A program made the translations under genes and the position numbers. Below, in pieces: positions 1-11,102 of a stretch of 64,000 bases of DNA. The notes beneath the pieces are model-generated. The model saw only the letters and a program-made list of their open reading frames with translations. It was not told where the DNA came from and did not search any database. This stretch comes from Pezicula radicicola (lineage: Eukaryota; Ascomycota; Leotiomycetes; Helotiales; Dermateaceae), in assembly GCA_003008705.1 (NCBI GenBank), contig PDUO01000021.1, forward strand, positions 374,766-438,765, written 5' to 3'. Numbering within the stretch: the first letter of the stretch is position 1; the number at the start of each line of letters is the position of its first letter.

Positions 1-693
1 CCACGTCAAGTTGGAGGACTCGCTGAAGCACCAGAATGGCCTAAACTGAGTGCTATGTTACCTGACCTCCAGGGCTTGAAGCTCTTGGATCTCGGGTGCG
101 GTTTTGGCTGGGTCTGTCGATGGAGCCGAGAGCAAGGTGCGGTGCTTGTGGAAGGCATCGATGTCTCAAAGAACATGTTGGAGCGAGCCAAGACATTTCC
201 TGGGCTCGAAGATAATGCTATTAGCTACCAGCAAGCTGATCTAGAGACGCTAAAATTACCATCTTCCACATACGATGTCGTCTTCAGCTCATTAGCACTT
301 CACTATCTGCACAACCTTCCTACCTTAGTACAACAAGTCTATCAAACCTTGACTCCCGGAGGCACCTTTGTCTTCTCCGTAGAACATCCCATCTTCACCG
401 CGCCTCGCAATCCGAATTGGATCAAGGACTCCGAAGACAAAGATATATGGCCGCTAGATCAATATCTTGACGAAGGACCTCGAACTACTAGTTGGTTTGC
501 GGACGGCGTTGTTAAGCAACATCGGACAATTGCCACATATGTTTCTTTGCTATTAGATGCTGGCTTTGTGTTGTCTGCTATTGATGAATGGGGTCCAACG
601 CATGAGCAGATTGCTACAGGGCGGCCTGATTGGCCTCTTGCGAGGCATCGACCACCTTTCCTTCTTGTCAAGGCAACGAAGCCGCAGGTATAA
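1..693 (+). CDS. Class I SAM-dependent methyltransferase, 5'-truncated by the window edge
   Basis: The frame is open from base 1 to the TAA at 691-693, giving at least 230 residues. The first ATG at 55 is internal, because the 18 codons before it (PRQVGGLAEAPEWPKLSA) continue the family sequence. The SAM-binding motif I LLDLGCGFGW lies just after that ATG. It is followed by an acidic strand-2 end (VEGIDVS) and a motif IV/post-I region (YDVVFSSLALHYL), the normal Rossmann methyltransferase order. The C-terminal half has the 'RTIATYVSLLLDAGF' type helix seen in small-molecule methyltransferases of the type-11 group. Substrate cannot be told. No intron is visible in the part present. Confident on family, not on function. 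Confidence 0.85.
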   Translation, partial: PRQVGGLAEAPEWPKLSAMLPDLQGLKLLDLGCGFGWVCRWSREQGAVLVEGIDVSKNMLERAKTFPGLEDNAISYQQADLETLKLPSSTYDVVFSSLALHYLHNLPTLVQQVYQTLTPGGTFVFSVEHPIFTAPRNPNWIKDSEDKDIWPLDQYLDEGPRTTSWFADGVVKQHRTIATYVSLLLDAGFVLSAIDEWGPTHEQIATGRPDWPLARHRPPFLLVKATKPQV

Positions 694-1499
694 GAGAGAC
701 TTGCCATCTTCTTAAGACTTGGTCGCTTCTGCTACTGTGTTGAAAAGTTGCAGCCTGGAGGGGGTGGTTGGTACAAGTGATAAACCTCGGACATGTTAGC
801 TAAGCTAGCAGCCGATCAAAAATCGGTTTGAGGCTGAACTTCCAAGTTAGTATAGAGGGAGCCTCTTTAGAAAAAGTTTCATTGGTACTTTTTGCCGCGA
901 CCAATCATATAACTGATAAGTAGCACCAACGTGCTTCTGACCCCTCTGTAGCCCCAAAGTCATACTGTATCATACAAACTTGATAGGTACGAGTTCTAAG
1001 GGAAGGCCTTGGGCCGCGTACGCTTGCGCATTGGAGCCCAAGCCACTCTCAAAAGAAGCTGGTTCAATAGTCATCGCCCGGGGGTTTAATCATGGTTCCA
1101 TGAATGTTGTGAAGTTCGGGCGATCAACTCGCTTACTTGTAACCATTTTCATCGCTTGAAGCAAGCCATATACACGCACGCCAGCAAGCACTATGTCGCA
1201 TGACACCTTCATAGCCAAATGACTCTTTAAGTCTGCCAAACTGAAGCAAAGTGTGAAGATATAAAGCTACCAGTCAGATTGAACTTAGTGCCCGTTATAG
1301 ACGTACTAGTACCAGTGCTCCTGCCTTGTAACATTCAGTCTCGAGCTCTTCTTCGTCCTACTCCAATTTATGCTTTTGATCTCCATCTCTCCTCACAGAG
1401 TCAAGCTACCATAAACTATTCAAATACTGCATTTGAGCACCATTTCATGGAGAGTTCTTTTGACCACTTTTGCTCTTGGATAAGATATCGCCGATGCAA
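694..1499. other. Intergenic, no gene seen
   Basis: About 800 bases without a convincing reading frame. It holds the 3' region of the methyltransferase gene and the decayed upstream part of the HET relic. Confidence 0.5.
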
Positions 1500-2992
1500 G
1501 TACTACAGACCAAGTATACGTCTCTTTGAGCCATTGTTGGGGAAAGACTGCAATCAAGAGACTTTTAAAACCGAATCTACAGGAACTCCCGAATGGACTA
1601 CAAATCTCCGAGTTGCCCAAAACATTTCGAGATGCGATATCTGTCACAAGAAGGCTCGGGATCAAATTCATATGGATCGACTCTTTGTGCATCATTCAAG
1701 ACTCTGTCGAAGACTGGCAACAGGATGCTGCGACGATGGGAGACGTGTATAGAAACGCAGCACTTAACATTGCCACTACAGATTCCTCGGATGGTAACGG
1801 AGGATGCTTTGCCGAACGCGATGGAACTTTGGTCCAAGAATCGAAATAGAATCGAGTTGGACGTGGGGACCTGGCTAGGATAAAATCTACCCTCCACATT
1901 GTAGCGATACGGTGTGACTTGTGCTCCTCTCAACGCTAGAGCCTAGGTTGTTCAAGAAGAGTGTTTGCCAAGAGAGTTCTTCACTTTGGCTCAAATCAGA
2001 TTTATTGAGAATGCGACCAGAGGCTAGCCTGTGAGACATTTCCTGAATGGCTACCCAATAACCTGAGTAATGAGACACCTCGCTTCAATAGTATGAAATA
2101 TACTAACGGTACCGAACGCCTGGAATGTTTTTATACAGAGTGGCTAGGTTTATTGAAGCCGAATCCAGAACATGTTCACCGTTTCCACGATCTGTTGTCT
2201 AGCACTGTGACTGCATATACCAAGTGTCAATTATCACACCAAACAGAGAAACTAATTGCACTTTCTAGTTTGGCAAAGGATATTGCAGGATTAATGAACG
2301 ATGAATATCTTGCTGGACTTTGGAGACACCATCTCCCATACCATTTACTATAGTTCTTAGAGCGAACTCCGACTACTTGGAACTCTAAAGGCGACCAAGG
2401 CTTCATAGCTCCTTCATGGTCCTGGGCGTCTACCGTTGGTCAAGTCACGGATCATCCTATTAGCTAGATTGAAGGCGAAGAGATCCTCATCGAAATTCTT
2501 GAAGTGTGCACCGAGACTACGACACCAGACAAGACCGGTCAATTTACAGGTGGCTTTCTAAAAACGTGAGGGATGCTCAAGCAGGCACAATAGACTTGGT
2601 GGAACTACGGAGAAATGTATACACTGATGTTTGATGGGGTTCGAGCTGATTTTACAATTGCTTTTCCCGACTGTTTGGATTTCGTTAGTACAGAGCCGAT
2701 ATACTGCCTGCCTATTCACAGATGTGAGTTAGGCCCTGATGAGCCAAGACTGTACGGACTCGTCTTAAGTATGATGAAGGAAGAAGGAAACATTTTCAAG
2801 AGGTCAGGTCAGTTCAAGGTGGATTTCGACTTTTGCGATGTTTTTGAACATTCACTTCTTATGGAACAGGAGTTTCTTATATCTAATGCCGTGTCGTATT
2901 TGGAGCGGTGGGAATATATATCTGACGTGGAATCTGAAGAGCAAATGGAGCACCTTAAAGTGCGTGATGTCGTTTTATCGAGGCAACCCTAA
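1500..2992 (+). pseudogene. Heterokaryon-incompatibility (HET) domain protein, degenerate
   Basis: A HET domain is readable in pieces. VSLSHCWGKT at about 1519 is the canonical HET start. LPKTFRDAI, then FIWIDSLCIIQDS, then a VYRNAALNIA block follow to about 1790. A stop interrupts at 1847. Fragments resume in another frame near 1926 (LNARA, stop, VVQEE) and shift again by one base near 2013 (CDQRLACETFPEW). They then stay in one frame to 2992, with further stops near 2351, 2464, 2567 and 2591. The conserved segments SHQTEKLIALSS, DEYLAGLWR and APSWSWAS are all present. Two stops sit where the family has Trp (ARA-W-VVQE and HLL-W-F), so TGG has become TAG. Such genes act in allorecognition; this copy cannot encode a full protein. 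Confidence 0.85.
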
Positions 2993-4146
2993 ACGCAAGA
3001 AGAGAATGTTTAGCTAAGACAAGAAATCCCCTCTGCTCTGACACCGTTCTTTAGCCTTGAAATAAGTAACAAGCATCTATGTTTTTGAGTCGAGTTCGGC
3101 CATCCTCGGATTGGTCCAATATGAACTCAATGGGTAAGATTCAAGACCGAAGACATCCAGACCGCACTGCATTCTGACTTTTAACTAGACAAGCCTTTCA
3201 GGGCCTCAATAATCAAGTCTAGCAACGCTGGGATCCTTTCTATTTGGGTGTTGTAGGGAACATAGGAAATAAAACTGCATTTCAACGCCCCGTGAGAGGA
3301 GCCTTAAATCAGAAGCCTACCGTCTCTGAGTACGTTCGTACTACGCAGTCTAGGACTTTGATCTTTGTATATTGTGTAGTTATATAAAAGGGAGATTATA
3401 CTAGAGACTCTAGAGTATTCGCTAAAAAAAGCCAGGCGCAGAATCGATTAAGGAATATCTTCACTTCTCTATCATCTTAGGTACCTTAGGCAACAGAGGG
3501 ACCTCTTTTATTTATAAAATCTTTGGCAAATGCATCCTCTCTTAAAGGATACCCTTTGTAAAACAGGCACTAGCTATTTCACAGACTTCTTTTACGCAAT
3601 CAGGAAATGCAATTACATTGTTTTTCGTATCTTTGCACTAATTCTACAGGTAGCTCACCTTAATCATTAGATTAGGTTTCACTCCCCACCATCTTCGGAC
3701 AGCCTACTACTCAATCAATTAGGGCGGCATAGCTCTGCATCTAAGCTAAGAGGGGGTCTTATGAAAGCGGTGACCATTAGTAAATACCTGCTGTTGTATG
3801 TTTTTGTTTTGCTGTTTTTTTGCCTCGTTCGAAATCAGAAAGCTTGTGCCCCTCCGGAGGCTACCTTGTTGGGTACTGTATCATACTGTACAAGCTAAGA
3901 GGTGATAGTGGATTAGTCGCAGCAGGCGAAAAGAAGCGACGGCTCCAGAGGAGTCATGGCCAGCTGAGCCGTGCAAAAGTAAAAAGCGACGAGGTACTTG
4001 CACCCGACCCCGGAGCGGGGAGTGCCGTTTATCTCCTTCGCTTGATGTAACTGAAATACCCGCAAGAGAGGCAGGCATTGGTGAATTTTAGGTACGGCGA
4101 AAAAAAAAAATTTGCAAAAAAATTACAAAAATGTAATGAATGATTT
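2993..4146. other. Gene-free AT-rich stretch
   Basis: No coding signal is supported. The 3350-3800 part is AT-rich with poly-T runs and looks like decayed repeat DNA, but no terminal repeats could be defined. The short open frame at 3820-4050 has no recognisable features. Confidence 0.4.
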
Positions 4147-4217
4147 GGAGACGCCAAGAATCGAACTCGGGACCTCTTCCATGCTAAGGAAGCATTATAC
4201 CACTAAACCACGTCCCC
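4147..4217 (-). tRNA. tRNA-Ala (anticodon AGC)
   Basis: The reverse complement folds as a 71-nt cloverleaf. The acceptor stem GGGGACG pairs with CGTCTCC with one G-U. The D-arm contains TGGTTTAGTGGTA (A box). The anticodon stem CTTCC/GGAAG encloses the loop TTAGCAT, so the anticodon is AGC. The T-arm contains GGTCCCGAGTTCGATTC (B box). The CTTAGCAT loop context matches eukaryotic alanine tRNAs. No intron. On the minus strand several T-runs follow the 3' end (4093-4130), suitable as RNA polymerase III terminators. The D-stem is weak, with three pairs including U-A and G-U. Confidence 0.93.
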
Positions 4218-5899
4218 ATTTTTCACTGTTTGTCATGTTTGTTGAAGGCCAAATTGTTATTATGATATAAGATTACTTGAAGTTCTGAGGGCCAAAGGCT
4301 CAAAGAGGGAGGATAGACTCAAATGAAAGTGAAGATTTGATGGCTGAATCGGGAAATTTCACTTGTGATGGGGAAAAAAAAGTTTGTAATCAAGAAGTGA
4401 GTGGAAGAAACTGCGTCGGGGATAACAACAAATGGTGGTAGGTTGTTGCGCTTGTTAATAATTATTAAACAAAAAGCGAGCGGGGTCTCGTAGGAAAGAA
4501 ATATAACGATTAAGCGAGCCAACTGACGCTGCCACTTGTGATTGATACATCACTTACTGATAGCATCACTACCTTGTTAAATGCATATTAAGAGACTATT
4601 TTCTATAATTATCTATCAAGATATAAGTGATGGATTGGGAAACCACTTGATTTGAATAACTTGCTTGATTTGAGTAACTCACGTGGTATAGAGCCTAAAC
4701 GAAAATAATCTCTTAAAAAGCGGTTCGTACGGCAGTTTCGCAATCATACTTGTACAACTCATTGAATATAGCGATCGGCGCTTGTACTTCTGGTTCTCTA
4801 AGTACAGTGGTTGATCCAAGATGAAGCTTGTGTGCTGCTATTGGAGACCAACAACTATCCCAACAAGACTGAGTTTACTTCGTTAGTGGCTAAGGCTGCA
4901 TTGGCGCAAGACCACTCGCTACACTGGGAGAACTATAGATGCAATCTCAACGAGCTTACCTAAGGAATACTGCACAGAAGGCATTAATTGAAGCAGAGAG
5001 AATTGTTGTACGAAACTAACATTGATGCTAGAGATTCGTTTCAAGAGCTTGAGTTGTCTTGAGACCGCAATAGACTGAGTCGGACTCTGTCGGAATGGTG
5101 GGTACGTGGCTAAAGAAATTAATCGTATGCTGGCAGCTCTCTGTGCCGCAATCTGACCGGTGCGATTACTGTATTGACCGCAAGAACTCTCAAACTGCGC
5201 CCTTGGCACATCGTGTCACCCATGCAGGAGCGAGGCCGCATCTCCGCAGTTCGCTGACGTTGACAGGCCCCTTTTTGCCTTTTCCCAGGGGGAGGCAAAT
5301 CTCAATCTCTCCTCCCCCTCGGCCCGGTTGGCGGCGGTGAAGATAAATTAATGAATTAATGAGCAACAATCTGGGGAGGAAAGGCAGAAAGGAAGAAAGA
5401 AGGATCACGAGACTAACTCTCGTGGTAGGGGAAGAGAGAGAGAGAGATAGAGGTTTGTCGAAAGCGCACTAACTAGTCAGCACCTTATAGAGACGACAAA
5501 GACCTAAGTCAACGATACTAGGCGTCTGGCATGGAGTAGTCAAGTCTACCGGCGTCATGGATCTCTTTATCGTGGTTACATGGCAGGGTGATCAAGGCCC
5601 GCCTGGCTTTCACAATTCACGGCACTTACCCAATCGGGGCTGAGCCACTTTAATTTTTAAGGATTAAGGAATAAGGAGGACAGCACCCTTCAAACCGCGC
5701 AGCTTGTTTTGTTTGCACTGCCATCTCATCACAGCTGACTTTCTCCTCTCTTGTCGCCTGGCCTAGGCACGCAATTGATTCATAACCTCTTATCTCTACT
5801 TCGGATTTCAACACCGATACTCGAGTAGCTTTGCTATTGCTGCGAGTCTTCAATCTCCACTCACCCAACCCGACATCACGAAGTCAACAGCTTAATCAG
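4218..5899. other. Intergenic region and upstream region of HMG1
   Basis: No gene is supported. A short repeat related to copies near 27.86 and 40.79 kb lies at 4646-4684. From about 5230 to 5880 the sequence becomes pyrimidine-rich and then has the look of a fungal promoter and 5' leader for the downstream HMG-CoA reductase gene. Confidence 0.4.
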
Positions 5900-6130
5900 G
5901 TACGTCCCAACAACATCTATCTCTTCTTGCGGAAACAGGAGCTGCCGTCCTCGAGATAGTTCAGCATACCCGCAAAAGCAGTCTTGTATGGATCGCTACG
6001 CAAGTCTAGAGATCAGTTGAAACTCGTCTGCCTTCCTTACCTAATTGTTACCGTCTTGTGCATCCGACCACGGATAGCTTCCAGTGACATGCGGTATTTA
6101 AAGACGCAAAGCTAACTTCTATGATCGCAG
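5900..6130 (+). other. Probable intron in the 5' UTR of HMG1
   Basis: A GTACGT donor at 5900 and a CGCAG acceptor ending at 6130 enclose 231 bases, with a GCTAAC branch site at 6111, 14 bases before the AG. All three elements fit a fungal intron, and the coding start lies only 76 bases downstream. Transcript data are not available, so this is inferred from splice signals alone. Confidence 0.6.
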
Positions 6131-6206
6131 ACTCCATCCAAACTCCTCGACCCTGCTGTCGATGGATTCACAGTAGCTTGTGCGCGTCTCCAATACCTTT
6201 TCCAAG

Positions 6207-9200
6207 ATGATTAAATCATTCCTGCCCGGGCGATTTCGCGGGGCCCAAACCACGGAAAAGACACCTGCGGGGCCTGTCTGGTTGAACAAGATCACCACGC
6301 CAGCGATTCAAACTTTGTCCCTCCGAGCATGTCTTCACCCTATTCATACTGTGGTTATTGTGGCACTTCTGGCGAGCACGACGTACATGGGCCTGCTTGA
6401 GGGTAGCCTATTCGATTCTGTGAAGGGCAGTGCAACAGGGAAAGCCGACTGGGCTTCTCTTACGGAAGGAAGCCGTCAATTGCGTGTTGGAGCAGAGACA
6501 GGATGGAAATGGCAGACTGCGGATTCAGAGAGTCCGATCTCGCAGGATGTGGAGCACTTGGCTTTATTGACTTTCGTCTTTCCAGATTCTCTGGCCGCAA
6601 ACTCTCCCCAGACAGCTCCACTGGCCAATACTGTACCATTACCACACAACCTCTCTGTCACACCTCTGCCAGCTACTTCGAATCCTCTATCGCCTATATC
6701 TCAGGACAGTGCCCTCGCATTTTCCGTGCCGTATAGCCAAGCATCAGAGTTTCTTGCCAGTGCTCAAGAGATTCCAAATGTCCCATCCGTACCTAGCGAC
6801 GAGAAGGCTCGTGTTGGGCAAGAGGCAGAGCCAATGAAGGAGCAGAAGATGTGGATTATGAAGGCTGCAAAAGCGCATGAGCCTGAGCGTAGTCTCAAGA
6901 GCTGGGCCAAGAATGCCTGGATGGATTTTGTAGACTTGCTGAAGAACGCCGAGACCCTGGACATTATCATCATGGTGCTTGGATATATTTCCATGCACTT
7001 GACCTTTGTTTCACTGTTTGTCTCCATGCGTAGAATGGGGTCTAACTTCTGGCTTTTTGGTACCACACTTTTCTCTTCGGTCATCGCATTCCTCTTCGGC
7101 CTCGTTGTAACGACGAAGATGGGAGTTCCAATGAACATGGTGCTTTTATCAGAGGGTCTTCCATTCTTGGTAGTTACTATCGGATTTGAGAAGTCAATTG
7201 TTTTGACCAAAGCTGTACTTTCCGCAGCCTTGGATACACGCAGGCCTCGTCAAGATAGCACGGTTGCAAAAGAGCAGCAAAAGAAGCAAGGTGGACATCC
7301 CACGACGATTCAGCATGCTGTTAAAGTTGCAATCAACGAGAAAGGGTATGAGATTGTCAGAGACTACGCTATTGAGATTTCTATCCTGGTAGCAGGAGCT
7401 GCTTCTGGGGTTCAGGGCGGTTTGCAGCAATTCTGCTTCTTGGCTGCTTGGATTCTGTTTTTCGACTGTTTCCTGCTCTTCACATTCTATACCGCAATTT
7501 TGAGCCTGAAACTTGAGATCAACAGAATTAGGCGCCATGTAGAACTCCGAAGAGCTTTAGAAGATGATGGCATCAATCGACGTGTCGCTGAAAATGTTGC
7601 TCAAAGTGACGAGACAGAAAGCGAGGAACGCAATGTCTTTGGACGTAAAGTCAAAGATAGCAGTGTGCCAAAATTCAAGGTTCTCATGGTTGCTGGTTTC
7701 GTTGCTATCAATGTTCTAAATATCTGCACGCTCCCATTTCGGGGGAAGAATAATACTGAGGTTCCTTCTGTTAGTGGACTCTCAGGGCATGGATTTTCAA
7801 GCGTCATGACACCATCTCCGCTCGATCCATTCAAGGTTGCTTCTAACGGCCTGGATGCTATCTTCGAAAGCGCTAAGTCTCACGAGAGATCTACTGTAGT
7901 TACTGTTCTCACACCAATCAAGTACGAGCTCGAATACCCATCAATCCACTACGCGAGCCCGTCTTCCAAGGGCCAGAAAGGAAAATCTGCGGTCGATGTT
8001 GAATCTGATTTTGGTGACTATGGAATCGTGGGCCGGGTTGGCGACAGCTTGCTCAAGAGTTTAGAGGACCCAATCCTGTCAAAGTGGATCATCATGGCTC
8101 TTGTTCTCAGTGTTGTACTCAATGGGTATCTATTTAATGCCGCTAGGTGGAGCATCAAGGAACCGCTACAGATGCCCCCACACCATGCTGTTGACCCTGC
8201 CGAGCTTCAGCAAGCTGAGACATTCAACAACTCTCAAGCGTCTACACTTCAGCTTGCCAGTATTGGTGGACAAATTCGAGATACACTTCCTCCTCCAACT
8301 CCGGCAGCTACCGACGATGAAGATGATGTGCTGACAATGGCACCCTCGTCCAAGTCCGAAACCCAAGTTTTGCGGAGAACGCAGACTCAGCTAGAACAAA
8401 TGCTACGTGAAAAACGAACTCACGAACTTACGGATAAGGAATTGATTGAGCTGTCTCTGCAAGGCAAAATTCCAGGTTACTCGTTGGAACGGGCGCTTAA
8501 GGATACCACACGAGCAGTCAAGATCCGGAGAGCAATTATATCTCGCACAGCCGCTACTAGTGAAACAACAAGCCTCCTGGAAAGCTCTAAGCTTCCATAT
8601 GAACACTACGACTACGATCGTGTTCTGGGAGCATGCTGTGAAAATGTCATTGGTTATATGCCTCTACCTGTTGGTGTTGCTGGGCCGATTGTCATTGATG
8701 GCCAGAGCTATTTTTTACCCATGGCTACTACTGAAGGTGTCCTTGTGGCAAGTACGTCTCGTGGCTGCAAGGCCATCAACTCTGGCGGTGGTGCGATTAC
8801 CGTTCTTACCGGTGATGGTATGACCCGAGGTCCTTGTGTTGCTTTCGAAACTCTGGAACGGGCTGGTGCCGCAAAGGTCTGGCTCGACTCAGAAGCTGGG
8901 CAAAAGACAATGAAGAATGCTTTCAACTCCACCAGCCGATTCGCAAGACTTCAGTCTATCAAGACTGCTATGGCTGGTACTTACCTCTATCCTCGCTTCA
9001 AGACAACTACCGGCGATGCGATGGGCATGAATATGATCTCGAAGGGTGTCGAGCACGCTCTTAGTGTCATGGCCAATGAGAGTGGATTTGACGATATGGA
9101 TATTATCTCGGTCTCTGGAAACTTCTGCACGGATAAGAAGCCTGCTGCTATCAATTGGATTGATGGACGAGGTAAGAGCGTTGTTGCTGAAGCGATCATT

Positions 9201-9868
9201 CCTGGCGATGTTGTCCGGAATGTTCTCAAGACTGATGTGGATGCTTTGGTGGAATTAAACGTTGCCAAGAACTTGATCGGTAGTGCTATGGCTGGAAGCA
9301 TTGGTGGCTTCAACGCTCATGCTGGTAACATCGTAACTGCCATCTTTTTGGCTACTGGCCAGGATCCAGCACAGAATGTTGAGAGTAGCAATTGTATTAC
9401 TATTATGAAAAAGTAAGTGGACTCACAAACAGGACATTAGGATAAAAGCTAACATATTTCAGCTTGCGTGGTTCTCTTCAAATTAGCGTCTCCATGCCTT
9501 CTATCGAAGTTGGTACTCTCGGAGGTGGTACCATCCTTGAGCCGCAGAGTGCCATGCTAGATCTTCTTGGCGTAAAAGGATCGCATCCCACAACGCCTGG
9601 TGAGAACTCACGCAAGCTTGCCCGCATAATCGCAGCCGGTGTCTTGGCTGGAGAGCTTTCCTTGTGTAGTGCTCTTGCAGCTGGACATCTAGTCAGGAGC
9701 CACATGGCCCATAACAGAAGCGCACCGGCGACAAGAACCAATACACCAGCACCAACTAGCGGCTCCCAGACACCTGTAACAGCTGCCATGCAGGCTATGC
9801 AAGACCGGACTGGACTCTCCTCCTTGTCACAAATGGCAGCACTACGATCGCCAGCAGGAAAGCGGTAG
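6207..9868 (+). CDS. HMG1: 3-hydroxy-3-methylglutaryl-CoA reductase (HMG-CoA reductase)
   Basis: Reduces HMG-CoA to mevalonate with NADPH, the committed step of sterol and isoprenoid synthesis, in the ER membrane. Exons are 6207-9412 and 9463-9868, joined across a 50-base intron with a GCTAAC branch site; the product has 1203 aa. The start is the ATG in AAGATGATTAAA, because [12 protein letters not shown] is the usual fungal N-terminus. TM1 lies near residues 45-65 ([19 protein letters not shown]). A sterol-sensing-type multi-TM block begins at [20 protein letters not shown] (about 252) and runs to about 340, with more TM segments after it. The catalytic domain starts about residue 800 with [16 protein letters not shown]. 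It contains the catalytic Glu ([10 protein letters not shown]), Lys (DKKPAAINW), Asp (GDAMGMNM) and His (SALAAGHLV), plus GTLGGGT. No disruption is seen. Sterol-sensing suggests turnover control, as known for the family. Confidence 0.97.
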
Positions 9869-11102
9869 CCTTAGTATTAGAAGTTTCTTTTATTTGTACA
9901 GAGCATTGGAATGGAGTTTTAGGTGCATCTAGTCAACACGTATTGAGCTCACAATAGTGGCTCTTGTAATTCGTGGTAATAATACTGGCATAGAAAGATC
10001 CCTCAAAGCGTTGCTTTTCCAATTGATTTTGGAAGTGGTGGTGCACAACACGCGCAACGAAGAAAGTAGATGAAGAAATATAATGGTTAGGAAATACATT
10101 CTCACAACACATCATTTGAGTTCCTAAGTTGTTTTAGTCTGGGCTGTACTTGGACCAGTCAATGGACATCAAACTCGTGAATTTCTCAGTTGGATATGAA
10201 GAGCAGATTGAATGCAATAAACTGATTGTGTGTAACTGTGTGTCAGGGCCAAACTGAATATCACAGTGACCAAGTATGAACGGTACGGATGAGTGTGGTT
10301 GAAAGCCGTAAGTTGCTATCCATTAGCAATGCTAAAGTTATATTATTTACAGCGAAGTTGATAAGACATTAGAGAGTATCACTTTTACATCTTCTGGGGT
10401 TAGTAAGTTAAGACTAGCCATCGTCAAGTAGCTTGATTGACTAGCATGGCCTAGATATGTTAAAAGGTGAAGGGTAATGGTAGCAGATGTTAGCTCGGCT
10501 CATACGATGATGTACACCTGAAATCATGAAGCGAGCATATCGATCTTCCCTGAAAATTCTTCTTTGTTCATCATCTACCATATCAACCAATTACATCCAA
10601 TGCAAAATCTTCGCTCTTCGCCTCTCGCCTCTCGCTTCTCCTCTACCGGTCCCCCTTGTCCAATGTTAAGAGGCCACCACCGCTATGCCCGTCATCACCA
10701 CGTCGTGGATCTCGTCTGAATCATTCATCGGAATAGCCTCATCAAAACATGGTCCCTAAGTTTCACACCTAAAAGGTTCCCCAATCCTTTTCCCTTCTTG
10801 CCTCCCCCTTTCCATCGCCTCAGCTTCCCCCTCCGCTTTCCCCCTAAACCATAGAATTCATAATACAAGTGGGTCGAGAATCGAAATTAAAAAGAGGAAG
10901 CGAATGTGTCCGTCCAGTAGCCAGGGCGAAAATGCAAGCAAGTAGTCGGAAAAATTCGGGGGTATTGGAAAGATGCGAGCTATAGACTGGCCGTACGCAA
11001 AAACGGCCGTAAAACGAAAAACCCGGTAAATATGCCAACCTCGCTGAAATTGCAGAAATCTTCCTCCCTAACATATAAAGCAAAATCGAACTTCGTGGCT
11101 GG
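9869..11102. other. Convergent intergenic region (HMG1 and SH3 gene 3' ends)
   Basis: No gene is supported. The stretch lies between two converging genes and should hold both 3' UTRs. A pyrimidine-rich segment occurs at about 10560-10860. Confidence 0.45.

Noticed and set aside
3820..4050. 76-codon plus-strand frame before the tRNA
   Set aside because: No recognisable features and unfavourable start; probably chance.
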